From Acidobacteriota bacterium (lineage in GTDB: Bacteria > Acidobacteriota > Blastocatellia > Pyrinomonadales > Pyrinomonadaceae): a stretch of DNA of 64,000 nucleotides. This document shows positions 35,188 through 42,820 of the stretch, piece after piece. Made by a program: the position numbers and the translations under genes. The notes beneath the pieces were generated by a model. It was not told the origin of the DNA and searched no databases. It saw only the letters and a list, made by a program, of their open reading frames with translations. Each line of letters begins with the position of its first letter. Positions within the stretch are counted from its first letter, which is position 1. The DNA lies in contig QHXR01000001.1 in NCBI GenBank assembly GCA_003223025.1, positions 508,248 to 572,247 of the forward strand, written 5' to 3'.

Positions 35188-35798
35188 AAATAGCTAGAAC
35201 CTATTCGCATCTCAACGGCGAAGAGTACCTGATGGTGCGCCATCCAAAACTGTACGCCGAAATCAAGTCCGTAATCGCTGGCATCGATGCGGAGAAACAT
35301 AGGAAGAAAGAGAGCAAGGAAAAGCGAAAGAAAAAGAAGCTTCTATTTGCGCCTAAGCTGATTAATAAAGCCTTCAAGGATGCTTTCCGCAAGCTTCAGT
35401 GGGAAGAAAGCCGATATAACTATTACATCACTTTGGATCGTGATCTGATGGATCAAAGTATTCCGATGGAAGCTAAAGAGCAGAAAAAATTTCTGACAGC
35501 GAAAGGCGAGAGTCCGATTTATAGTTATAACCAAACCGACTTTGTTAAAGACAAGCTGGCCGTCGAAGTGCAGTTCGGAAAGTATTCGTTTGTGGCTTAC
35601 GATTTATTCGTGAAGCATATGATGTTTTACTCTGGCGGAAAGATAAATCTTGGTATCGAAATTCTTCCAACTAAGGCGATGCAGGCAGAAATGAGTAGCG
35701 GTATCGCGTACTATGAAGGCGAAGTTTATAACGTGATGCGACAAGGTCGAAACAGTCCGCCCGTTCCGCTACTTGTTCTTGGAGTCGAACCCGATTAA
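35184..35798 (+). CDS. BglII/BstYI-family restriction endonuclease
   Basis: 204 aa. The active-site pattern D-x8-E-x-Q is seen as DFVKDKLAVEVQ (D119, E128, Q130), which matches the D84/E93/Q95 set of BglII. Length and the following FVAYDLFVKHMMFYSGGKIN segment also fit the family. Known members cut AGATCT (BglII) or RGATCY (BstYI); the exact site here is inferred. The start overlaps the methylase stop, and the next gene starts at the base after its own stop. A very Lys-rich stretch lies at about 38-53. Confidence 0.75.
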   Translation: MKIARTYSHLNGEEYLMVRHPKLYAEIKSVIAGIDAEKHRKKESKEKRKKKKLLFAPKLINKAFKDAFRKLQWEESRYNYYITLDRDLMDQSIPMEAKEQKKFLTAKGESPIYSYNQTDFVKDKLAVEVQFGKYSFVAYDLFVKHMMFYSGGKINLGIEILPTKAMQAEMSSGIAYYEGEVYNVMRQGRNSPPVPLLVLGVEPD

Positions 35799-36767
35799 AT
35801 GGAATCCAGTCCAGTCAAATCTCCGCAGGACTCGCCACGAAAAGGTGTTGTCGGATCGATAGGAAATCTTTTCAAGGAAGTGCGAGGGAATGCACTTTGG
35901 GATTTAACAAAATGGATTCTCAAGAACATCGCTCCGCCGTTGCTCCTAACTAATATATTCGGATATATCGGACTCGGCCTTTTTTATTTTCGCATCATAC
36001 CGTCCGAGATTTGGGTAATGGTTTCGTTCGGAATCGTTTGGACTCTTTTTCAGCCAATCGCTTTTTTCCTTTTAAGAAAACGTTGGATCTCGCAAGCGTC
36101 GATTCGTGAGTCCGAACTGGAAAAGCAGTTGGAAGAACTTCGACACGAAAAGGAGGAATCGGATTATAAGCGTACTCTCGAAAACGCTAAATCCCATTCC
36201 GATAGTATCGTGGCAACCGCCGAATATCTTAGGGAATATCAACTTCTAAAAGAGGAAAAAGAAGAAGTCGAAAAAACACTAAGGGAGAATAAGTGGCTAC
36301 TTGAGCGGGTCGAAGAGCAAGCTGTCGCTATAAGCGATTATGTGTTGCTCGAACGCTTTTTCTTTTCGAGTCTGCGTGAGAAACCGATACCCACCGCTCA
36401 TTTTATTTTTTTGCTTCGGAATAACTCTTTGTTTGACGTGTCAGTCGATAAGAAGATCGATGGTTACATTCAATTTTATGGAACTGAATTGCTTGGTGAG
36501 AAAAGGTTCTCGTCGCCACCCGATTCGATACCACCGACTGATTTTAAGTGGTTTAATTTCGAATATCGGCTATCAAAGGAAGAGTTCAACTTGATCGTAG
36601 AGAATGATCGTCCAGGAGAATTTCTGTTCGATGTCAGCAAGCTGGTTGTGAAGCTTAAAGGCTACGGAATCAAAACACAAAACGTAAAAATCCCGAATCG
36701 CTATCGAGTCTATCGGTACGATGACTACCGGGCCGACCTAGACAAGTACGAGAAGAAAGTCTACTAA
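35799..36767 (+). CDS. Two-TM coiled-coil protein, third gene of the RM unit
   Basis: 322 aa, no recognised family. Two hydrophobic helices at about 45-68 and 72-92 are followed by a long Glu/Lys coiled coil (about 103-180) and a globular C-terminal domain. It begins immediately after the endonuclease stop (taa/atg with no gap), so it is translated with the restriction-modification pair. A membrane-linked coiled-coil protein here could be an accessory or back-up effector of defence, but nothing in the sequence proves this. Confidence 0.65.
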   Translation: MESSPVKSPQDSPRKGVVGSIGNLFKEVRGNALWDLTKWILKNIAPPLLLTNIFGYIGLGLFYFRIIPSEIWVMVSFGIVWTLFQPIAFFLLRKRWISQASIRESELEKQLEELRHEKEESDYKRTLENAKSHSDSIVATAEYLREYQLLKEEKEEVEKTLRENKWLLERVEEQAVAISDYVLLERFFFSSLREKPIPTAHFIFLLRNNSLFDVSVDKKIDGYIQFYGTELLGEKRFSSPPDSIPPTDFKWFNFEYRLSKEEFNLIVENDRPGEFLFDVSKLVVKLKGYGIKTQNVKIPNRYRVYRYDDYRADLDKYEKKVY

Positions 36768-36848
36768 TCCATTCCCTTTCACTATTCCAGAAAAATCCTT
36801 GAATCCGGGAAATGGCTGTTTTTTTGCGCAGAATCGTTTCGGAAATAG

Positions 36849-37226
36849 TTATTTCAAAATCACCGGGTACTTCTTTTGAATGTCCGCGAGTGATGATTTT
36901 TTTATCGGCTTCGCGGAAACCAATTTAGCTACAGACAGAGTAGGACGCGGGATCAAAGCTTCAAACTTCTTTCGGATCTGTTCAACGTCAACTCTAGTAA
37001 CGTGGTTAAGCATCAATCGAAGTAGCTCCGCGTCGCATTCCTTCCAGAACCTTTGCTGAACAGCGGGATCGTCTAATTCGTAATCGCGTATCGTTCCAAG
37101 ATTCTTCACCAACTCATTAACCGATTTTCCGTGCCAATTTCTGTACGGCTTAATGATCGACAATTTGTAAGAAGTAAATCCCTTTCGCTTCTTCGGTACG
37201 ATCTTTCCTGAATGTTTATTCGTCAT
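36849..37226 (-). CDS. Small hypothetical protein of the island
   Basis: 125 aa, basic, no cysteines in patterns and no membrane segment. No family recognised. It overlaps the upstream 87-aa gene by 11 bp on the same strand, so they form a pair. Reads away from the restriction genes. Confidence 0.5.
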   Translation of the reverse strand: MTNKHSGKIVPKKRKGFTSYKLSIIKPYRNWHGKSVNELVKNLGTIRDYELDDPAVQQRFWKECDAELLRLMLNHVTRVDVEQIRKKFEALIPRPTLSVAKLVSAKPIKKSSLADIQKKYPVILK

Positions 37227-37479
37227 GTATTATTCCTCTCTCATGTTTCGGACGGCCTACTGCGAGGCTATGCCGAATCTGTTTTGTGGCTGCGAACTGC
37301 TCCGGCGTTTGCGGACTTTCTTGCGGATCATCGGGAATAAAAGTGAAGCTCCGATTACAAAAACAAAAAATTACTGTTCGGTGGTAGAGCATTATTCCCC
37401 GCGATCTGAAAATCTGGCCGTCATCAATTATTTCCCCTAAAAATGCTCCGCAATATTTGCAGTCGATTCGCTTTCTCAT
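37216..37479 (-). CDS. Small zinc-ribbon protein (Com-like)
   Basis: 87 aa. CKYC near the N-terminus and CFC about 30 residues later make an approximate zinc ribbon like that of phage Com proteins and other small island-encoded ribbons. The C-terminal half is polar. It overlaps the following gene by 11 bp. Confidence 0.5.
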   Translation of the reverse strand: MRKRIDCKYCGAFLGEIIDDGQIFRSRGIMLYHRTVIFCFCNRSFTFIPDDPQESPQTPEQFAATKQIRHSLAVGRPKHERGIIHDE

Positions 37480-37691
37480 TTCCTACTCGTTCTGTTTTTG
37501 TCCCAATTTGGATTGATACCGAGAGACAAATCATTATTAACTGTACGTATTGTCGGTTTACTTTCACCGAACCGACACGCAATTTCTCAATTGTCCATCG
37601 CCATCTGCCAACAAATATCTATGCCTCATGGCGCTTCGACTCGTTGGTTCGCTGTTTCTAAAACACGAGATTTTCTACTAATTAAAAATCG

Positions 37692-37961
37692 TTATTTTGT
37701 GTCTTGATTTCGATAAAGTCCTCTACGACGAAGACGTTTCTGAATAGTCTCCCTTATACTTCTATCCTCGTCTGTCGCGTCTTCGGTTCTTACGCGCCGG
37801 CTCTCGTTTATGGCTTCCGCATAAGCCTTTCCAGATTGTTCCGCGCTAGGCAGTAGCTCTTCGGTCTCGTTATAAAAATTTGCTTCGTTGTTCATCATGT
37901 CGATGAACCGAAGAAGAACGTTCTGCTCGTCTTCGCTGAAATTAGTTAATAAATTTTTCAT
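37692..37961 (-). CDS. Small acidic/basic hypothetical protein of the island
   Basis: 89 aa, helical, rich in Glu, Arg and Asn, ending in a basic tail (KRLRRRGLYRNQ). No family recognised. Its start overlaps the end of the coiled-coil gene upstream by 20 bp on the same strand. Confidence 0.5.
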   Translation of the reverse strand: MKNLLTNFSEDEQNVLLRFIDMMNNEANFYNETEELLPSAEQSGKAYAEAINESRRVRTEDATDEDRSIRETIQKRLRRRGLYRNQDTK

Positions 37962-38481
37962 CTGTTATCTCCAATTCTTTGTTGACTTCGTTCATAGTGC
38001 GCGCAATTTCGGCTCTTAGGTCTCGTCTGCGCGATTCCAGAATTTTTCTGTCGTTCTCTACGAGTCCGAGACTAAATTCGAATCTAGCCACTTCATTCCC
38101 GACGATCTTGATTTCATCGGCTAACTTTGCCAGCCGTTCGGCTGGTTCTTTTCGTAGCTCGATCAACTTCGCGTGGTCGGCTTTTAGTTCTTCGAATTGC
38201 TCTGGCAATGCATCCAGCTCCTGGCGAAGTTCATGAAGTTTTGCCGTTCTGATCTTCAGCGGATATTCCGCGAGAAGCTGTTGGGTTTTTAGAAGGCCAG
38301 CATAATTTCCGCTATTAGCAAATTCGCGGAGATCGTTGGTTAAATTGTCTTGCTGAATGCGAAGGACTTCGGACAAAGAAAGCCCTTCTGTCGAAAAATC
38401 GGTTTCGGTTGCCGTCACCTCTAGGCCAGTTTGCCCCGTACGTGCGTTTGGTGGGGTTTTTACCCCTAAATCCGTTGTCAT
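37942..38481 (-). CDS. Coiled-coil hypothetical protein of the island
   Basis: 179 aa from the ATG at 38481 (MTTDLGVKTPPNA), chosen because aaggag lies 8 bp upstream; the frame is open 20 codons further but lacks such a site. From about residue 60 on it is a continuous helical coiled coil rich in Leu/Glu/Arg. No family recognised. Followed by an overlapping 89-aa gene. Confidence 0.6.
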   Translation of the reverse strand: MTTDLGVKTPPNARTGQTGLEVTATETDFSTEGLSLSEVLRIQQDNLTNDLREFANSGNYAGLLKTQQLLAEYPLKIRTAKLHELRQELDALPEQFEELKADHAKLIELRKEPAERLAKLADEIKIVGNEVARFEFSLGLVENDRKILESRRRDLRAEIARTMNEVNKELEITDEKFIN

Positions 38482-38552
38482 AGTCGTACTCCTTAAAAAT
38501 CCTTGACACCTGCGACACCATTTAGGCTCCGCGATCAACAAAAAAATAAAAT

Positions 38553-38597
38553 GCGGACAGTCTCTGCCGAGAAAGAACGATTAGCAAAACTGTCCGC
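38553..38597. repeat. 9-bp inverted repeat upstream of the coiled-coil gene
   Basis: gcggacagt (38553-38561) and actgtccgc (38589-38597) with a 27-bp spacer. The position, 72-116 bp upstream of the coiled-coil start, suits an operator for a dimeric island regulator. Confidence 0.35.
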
Positions 38598-38629
38598 GCT
38601 GGTTGGCAAGTATCTCTAGGAGGCGTCGC

Positions 38630-38749
38630 GTGAAGTTTTCAGAAAAAAGCGCGACATTTCATAACCTTGCTAACCAAACTGAAACTGCACCACTGTGCGC
38701 CGAACAAAGCGGTGCAATTTCCAGCATCTGTCTCGTGGACAAAAAATAA
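38630..38749 (+). CDS. Possible 39-aa protein (GTG start)
   Basis: GTG preceded by aggaggcgtcgc, a near-perfect ribosome site at good distance. It reads VKFSEKSATFHNLANQ... and ends ICLVDKK. No family recognised. An overlapping 75-codon frame (38667-38894) with a TTG start is an alternative. Apart from these, 38482-39007 shows no gene. Confidence 0.28.
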   Translation: MKFSEKSATFHNLANQTETAPLCAEQSGAISSICLVDKK

Positions 38750-39007
38750 AGACGGCGAGCACAGGAAGCGGGTAGCGCTTGCCGTCAGGTTTATCTACGG
38801 GAACTTAATCGCGTGGATAAAACGTAAAATCAAAAATCAAATAGCTATAAATTTTCTTACCACTCGCGGACTCCATAAAGAGACTCCGATCTAGTGACCG
38901 CGAAACGATAAGAAAAAGAGATCTCAAATACCAATCAAACGAATAGACGCAAACAAGTAATTAGGTACAAATCATTTGGTAACCGACTCGATCTTACCGA
39001 TCTAAGG

Positions 39008-40075
39008 TTAGTGGGCGAGCGTTTGCACGGGTGCAAGTTTATGAGATGTATTACTACGCACCCCACAAACGGTAGCCTCATCGATCACGAAATTTTCAAA
39101 TGTCGGAGCGATCAACGCGGGAAGTGGGATGCGGTTTTCTTTCGCTAACCATAATCCTGCTTGCGTCAGTTCGATCCTTGCGCGCCGGGCGTAATCGTAT
39201 CCGAAGAACTTGATTGCTTCTTTTTCACCGATCTCGTTTACTTCGTCTAGAAAACCGATCAGCCGTGCGTACTTCGCCGTGTCTTGTCCGCAGTGTTCTT
39301 TCAACTTCTCTCTTCGTTCGTCTCGACCAGCAATCGGTTTATCGAGTAGTAGCTGTTCCATATCGTTTCTCAAAATTTCTTCCGCAATGCGGGAATCTAA
39401 TAAAGCTGCGAGCGTAATGTGTTTAAGTCCCAATCGCTCTGCGTCCTGTTTTAGTTTCGGCGCATAGTGGGCATCTTCCATGCGCAGAATCCCAATCGAT
39501 CCCTGCAGATGATCGTCGCCGGCCTTTCGCTGTTTTATTCGAAGAACCGTCTCTTCCATCTTCGAATACAGATACAACTCTCTATATCCTTTCCGACCAA
39601 AATAAATACTTGGCAGACCCTTTTCCTTGTCAATGATCCGAGCATCTTGTCCGCTTGACCGCACCAACTTTGAAACTGAAATGCGTCTGTTTACTTCGTC
39701 CTGCGACATAAGAAAGTTATAGACAAAATCTGTTCTTGACTGACGCGCGTTCAAAGTATCGAACGGAATCCCTGAGTAATGTTCAACTAAGTTTCCGATC
39801 CCTTCTGCCGTCTCTTCCAAATCATTCGGGAGTAACATCTGGACGTTATTGTCATACCGAAACTTTGGCAGGCTTACGCTGTAACCAAGTTCGGCCTTAT
39901 CGAATCGGCGCTCCGCAAAGATCTCCAACTCGGTGTACTTTCCGACTGGAAACCGTTGGTAATATTTCTTGTAAGTTTCGCCTCTTTCATTTCGCTTTGA
40001 AGTGGAAAGCCACTTCGAAAACCGTTGCATATCACGGCGCTCTATTTCCTGTTTTCCTTCTGAACTGTCGATCAT
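39008..40075 (-). CDS. Probable phage/plasmid-type replication initiator (II/X-like)
   Basis: 355 aa. The order of segments (VSLPKFRYDNNVQML, then RTDFVYNF, then PSIYFGRKGYRELYLYSK, then GILRME) resembles replication-initiation proteins of filamentous phages and small plasmids (gene II/X and RstA type). No HUH pair was clearly identified, so assignment rests on general resemblance. On the minus strand, alone in its unit. If correct, the island may replicate autonomously after excision. An alternative is a regulatory protein of an unknown family. Confidence 0.45.
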   Translation of the reverse strand: MIDSSEGKQEIERRDMQRFSKWLSTSKRNERGETYKKYYQRFPVGKYTELEIFAERRFDKAELGYSVSLPKFRYDNNVQMLLPNDLEETAEGIGNLVEHYSGIPFDTLNARQSRTDFVYNFLMSQDEVNRRISVSKLVRSSGQDARIIDKEKGLPSIYFGRKGYRELYLYSKMEETVLRIKQRKAGDDHLQGSIGILRMEDAHYAPKLKQDAERLGLKHITLAALLDSRIAEEILRNDMEQLLLDKPIAGRDERREKLKEHCGQDTAKYARLIGFLDEVNEIGEKEAIKFFGYDYARRARIELTQAGLWLAKENRIPLPALIAPTFENFVIDEATVCGVRSNTSHKLAPVQTLAH

Positions 40076-40291
40076 CTTTCCGCTTCCTTGTCATATCGTA
40101 TTGTGCGCTCCTTTTTTGTATGAAACTTTGTCTCATTCTAGGTACAATTATAACTCGGAATGTCCAAATCGCGCCTCTTATTTAAGAAATAATTTGTGCA
40201 AACAAAGGACTTCGCATCGTTTTCATATTTTGTCAAGATAATTGGTATTGAGTTTTTTGTGTCGCGTTACAGCTACAAAGAGGCGTTCATA

Positions 40292-40546
40292 ATGTCACCG
40301 AAGTTGAATCATCGGATCGTAGAAGTTCTGCGGATCAGTGACGGAATCGCGATCCTAGAAGCGTTGGGCGAAGGGAAGCTGATGGTTAGCACGAGACGCA
40401 GGCCGAAGGACAAAGGCTGGCACAATATGGCGGTGTGTTATTTACAGGAACTTGTCGGGAAGTCGGAAGCGGACGTTCTTGAGATGCTGGACAAAAAAAC
40501 AGATAAAGTTTTAGAGCTAGAGAAGCGGAGGCTCGCTCCCCGGTGA
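40292..40546 (+). CDS. Small hypothetical protein of the island
   Basis: 84 aa from the ATG at 40292 (MSPKLNHRIVEVLRISDG); agagg lies 7-11 bp upstream and the longer upstream reading has an AT-rich, unlikely N-terminus. Compact alpha/beta-looking sequence, with a conserved-looking KDKGWHNMAVCYLQEL centre. No family recognised. Confidence 0.5.
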   Translation: MSPKLNHRIVEVLRISDGIAILEALGEGKLMVSTRRRPKDKGWHNMAVCYLQELVGKSEADVLEMLDKKTDKVLELEKRRLAPR

Positions 40547-40662
40547 TTCTAAACAGAAATAGAATTATTTGAAAACTTCTAGTTCGTGATCCAACCGCAG
40601 AAAAGATTGTTACAATGTGCAGCCGTTAACGAAAACCTAGAAAGAATTTCCAAAGAGATCGT

Positions 40663-41142
40663 ATGCAGGAAACTACAAATATTGACTGGAAGACCGTGGT
40701 CGCGCTTATCGCGGTGATGGTTAGTCCGATAGCGTCTTATTTCATCGTAAAGAAACAAATCACGGCTACCGTTTTATCTACCGAACGAAAGGAATGGATA
40801 AATGCGTTAAGGGTGGACGTCGCGTCTTTTGTTGCCAATCTTTTTAGTTTGATTGAAGCCCATAAGCACTTTCAAGAAATGTCAGGCGAATCAAATTGGC
40901 TCCGTTTTAAGGAACAACTAAATTCCTTGACGATGTTGCATATCAAAATCAAGATAATGCTCGATCCGAATGACGAACGACAAAATAGGTTGAGTGAAAC
41001 TATTGAGCTGGCCGTTAATTTGGTTCTCGAATCGATGGCGAATGCAACCACTCAAAAATTTAGCGATGCATATAACGCGCTTGTCCCTCTAACGCGGGAT
41101 GTAGTCGAGCAAGAGCTAAAGAGTATTAAAAAACTGCAATGA
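40663..41142 (+). CDS. Small membrane-anchored helical protein
   Basis: 159 aa. One hydrophobic helix at about 11-29 is followed by a cytoplasmic helical domain (KEWINALRVDVASFVANLFSLI onward). This anchor-plus-helices layout is frequent among unassigned proteins of islands; no function known. It overlaps the next gene by 4 bp (ATGA). A 21-bp near-repeat (ctagaaagaatttccaaagag) lies just before it and recurs at 41171 inside the next gene. Confidence 0.55.
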   Translation: MQETTNIDWKTVVALIAVMVSPIASYFIVKKQITATVLSTERKEWINALRVDVASFVANLFSLIEAHKHFQEMSGESNWLRFKEQLNSLTMLHIKIKIMLDPNDERQNRLSETIELAVNLVLESMANATTQKFSDAYNALVPLTRDVVEQELKSIKKLQ

Positions 41143-41393
41143 TCGAGAAGCGAACCACGATGAAAGAAAAACTAGAAAGAATTTCCAGAGAGTTAACCGA
41201 CGAAAACATTCGTCATTTGATTTTCGTTTTCGACGCGCAGAATGAATACGAATACCTTACCGACATTTCGGATCAAGATGCAGTGAAGGTTATAAAGCGA
41301 CTTGTTAGAAACTTCGGAGGCACCGTTCTCGATACCGCGACTGACGAGCTGATCCAAGAACAGTGTGATTTAGACTGGCCAGAGATTTTGTGA
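41139..41393 (+). CDS. Small acidic hypothetical protein of the island
   Basis: 84 aa, translationally coupled to the preceding membrane protein through an ATGA overlap; an internal ATG (MKEKLERI) eight codons in is an alternative start. Acidic, alpha/beta pattern, no family recognised. The following 260 bp up to the Xis-like gene show nothing. Confidence 0.5.
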   Translation: MIEKRTTMKEKLERISRELTDENIRHLIFVFDAQNEYEYLTDISDQDAVKVIKRLVRNFGGTVLDTATDELIQEQCDLDWPEIL

Positions 41394-41653
41394 ACCGACG
41401 AGTCTTTTCTAACCCGATGTTGGTGGAGATCGGCAGTTACTCGATTAGCGATTTTTAGGCCAGAGGAGTCCCGGTAAAATAAATTTTTTCGACAGTCGAT
41501 TTCGGCCCGGTCAGGAGCGAAATTTGTCCCGACTTTCTGCTCTGTCTGGTTTGAAAGTTGTACCAAAAACAGTGACTTTTTTCTTGACTGTTTTGTGGTT
41601 TCCCGGTCTGAAAATTTTCGAGAATTGTGAGTTGACTGTTGCGATCCTTTTAT

Positions 41654-42031
41654 CTATTTCGGCAAGCGTCTTCGGGGCGCTTCTTCAAAACCAAGATCTC
41701 GCGGACTAACAAGCGCTCGTCGCAGCTGTGCCGGAGTCAATTTGTCGATATCGATTTCCTCTGGTTCGGGTTCGGGCGGGGCGTCCGTGTCGATCCAGTC
41801 TGCGGAGCGATCATCAAGGCGCTGGTTTCCCGCAAAGTCATTTAGCTGGCTCGCCGTGATAACGAATTCTTTCCCGATCCGATAGGCTTTCAGTTTTCGC
41901 TCTTTGATCAGGTTATAAACGGTCTTCGTGGACTTCTTCAAATGATCGACGGCGATCTGTTCGACGGTGTATTTCCGATCAAGGTCGAAAGGGATATGCA
42001 TCTGTTCGCCTTCGGTTTGAATTTTGCTCAT
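41654..42031 (-). CDS. Excisionase-like HTH DNA-binding protein
   Basis: About 125 aa from the ATG at 42031 (MSKIQTEGEQM); a longer reading would run into the tRNA gene. A winged-helix/MerR-type excisionase domain is visible: KYTVEQIAVDHLKKSTKTVY, then LIKERKLKAYRIGKEFVI. An acidic Pro/Glu linker and a basic tail follow. It lies 52 bp from the island's tRNA-Thr and 270 bp from attR, consistent with Xis or a regulator of integration. Confidence 0.65.
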   Translation of the reverse strand: MSKIQTEGEQMHIPFDLDRKYTVEQIAVDHLKKSTKTVYNLIKERKLKAYRIGKEFVITASQLNDFAGNQRLDDRSADWIDTDAPPEPEPEEIDIDKLTPAQLRRALVSPRDLGFEEAPRRRLPK

Positions 42032-42083
42032 CGTTTCGAGATAATAGCCGTTCGATTTTTGAATTTCCAGTGTGTAAAGACAC

Positions 42084-42158
42084 GCCACCTTAGCTCAGTG
42101 GTAGAGCAGCGGTTTTGTAAACCGCAGGCCGTCAGTTCAAGCCTGACAGGTGGCTCCA
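42084..42158 (+). tRNA. tRNA-Thr(UGU), intact, carried by the island
   Basis: 75 nt with encoded CCA. Acceptor gccacct/aggtggc (7/7), D-stem gctc/gagc, anticodon stem gcggt/accgc (5/5) around loop tttgtaa (anticodon UGU), T-loop ttcaagc, discriminator U. It has the same anticodon as the host gene the island interrupts but a clearly different body sequence, so it is not a duplicate of the target. It lies 141 bp inside attR. Confidence 0.93.
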
Positions 42159-42299
42159 TTTCTTGCCTCCGCAAAGCGTTAAAAATACAGATTTCACAGG
42201 GTAAAAGTCAATATTTCAGTCAAATCTGGCTAAATATCGCTTTTTGACTATCCGTAACCTGTTAGTTATAAATAGGTTAATACTAAGTAGGTAATTTCT

Positions 42300-42307
42300 T
42301 TTGTAAT
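42300..42307. other. attR core (tttgtaat)
   Basis: Right copy of the 8-bp direct repeat, continuous with the 3' half of the host tRNA-Thr. Confidence 0.75.
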
Positions 42308-42344
42308 CATCAGGTCGAAGGTTCGAGTCCTTTCACCGGCTCCA
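42308..42344 (+). pseudogene. 3' half of host tRNA-Thr(UGU)
   Basis: 3' anticodon stem tcatc (its first base is in the att core), variable loop, T-arm gaagg/ccttt with loop ttcgagt, acceptor caccggc, discriminator U and CCA. It completes the 5' half at 32390-32428. It has no promoter of its own here and is preceded by island DNA. Confidence 0.85.
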
Positions 42345-42820
42345 TATAATGATAAAAGAATAATAAGTTCCGACCACCGACAAATATTCTTCTCGCCGAT
42401 CGGCGGTCCGCTGCAGATCCGGTAATGGAAAATGCGACCGTACAAGCCTCCCGACTGTAAGCTCGAGGTCCACTGCCACCGCTGCAAATGGTCTTTCATG
42501 TTCTGGACGGAATTCGAGTGTAAGACGGCCTTGCTTGAGCATCTTGGCAAACAGCAGTCCGATTACCAGTTGCCAGCGTCGGGCAACCTTCTGATGCCGC
42601 CGGGCGGACGGTGAGTAGGCATCGGAGACATCGGTTACGGGAGCGGATGTGGCGAACGAGTTCAGGACCGCATCATGTGCGTCGATCTGATTTCCCATTC
42701 ATCGTGGTGAGCGCAGTCGATCCGCCAGTGCATTGCATTATTGGTTACAGAAACGTCCCTCGCAGGGGCTCAGCATACGCGTCGCTTCTACATAAAAAAG
42801 TCTCGGACGCATCTAACAAT
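42345..42820. other. Region without a convincing gene right of the island
   Basis: Host-like base composition. A 60-codon plus frame (42432-42614, with CHRC and a later ECK/LEHL segment) and a 121-codon minus frame (42333-42698) overlap each other; neither has a ribosome site or a recognisable domain. It could be a decayed gene. Confidence 0.4.

Larger units (their letters stand above)
32421..42299. mobile_element. 9.9-kb integrated island in tRNA-Thr(UGU)
   Basis: Bounded by an 8-bp direct repeat tttgtaat (32421-32428 and 42300-42307), which is the anticodon loop of the target tRNA. An integrase gene lies next to the left end and an excisionase-like gene near the right end. The interior is visibly more AT-rich than the flanks. 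Cargo: integrase, 44-aa zinc ribbon, BglII-type methylase and endonuclease, a membrane coiled-coil protein, several small proteins, a Rep-like protein, an Xis-like protein and an intact tRNA-Thr(UGU). No capsid or tail genes were seen, so it is a genomic island or satellite-like element rather than a full prophage. Confidence 0.85.

Noticed and set aside
32390-42344. Possibility that the two tRNA-Thr halves are trans-spliced
   Set aside because: Split tRNAs joined in trans are known in archaea, not in bacteria; flanking integrase, Xis and a direct repeat explain the arrangement as integration.
42432-42614. 60-codon frame with CHRC and further cysteine
   Set aside because: Cysteine spacing does not fit a clear zinc finger, there is no ribosome site, and an equally long opposing frame overlaps; kept only as an unassigned region.
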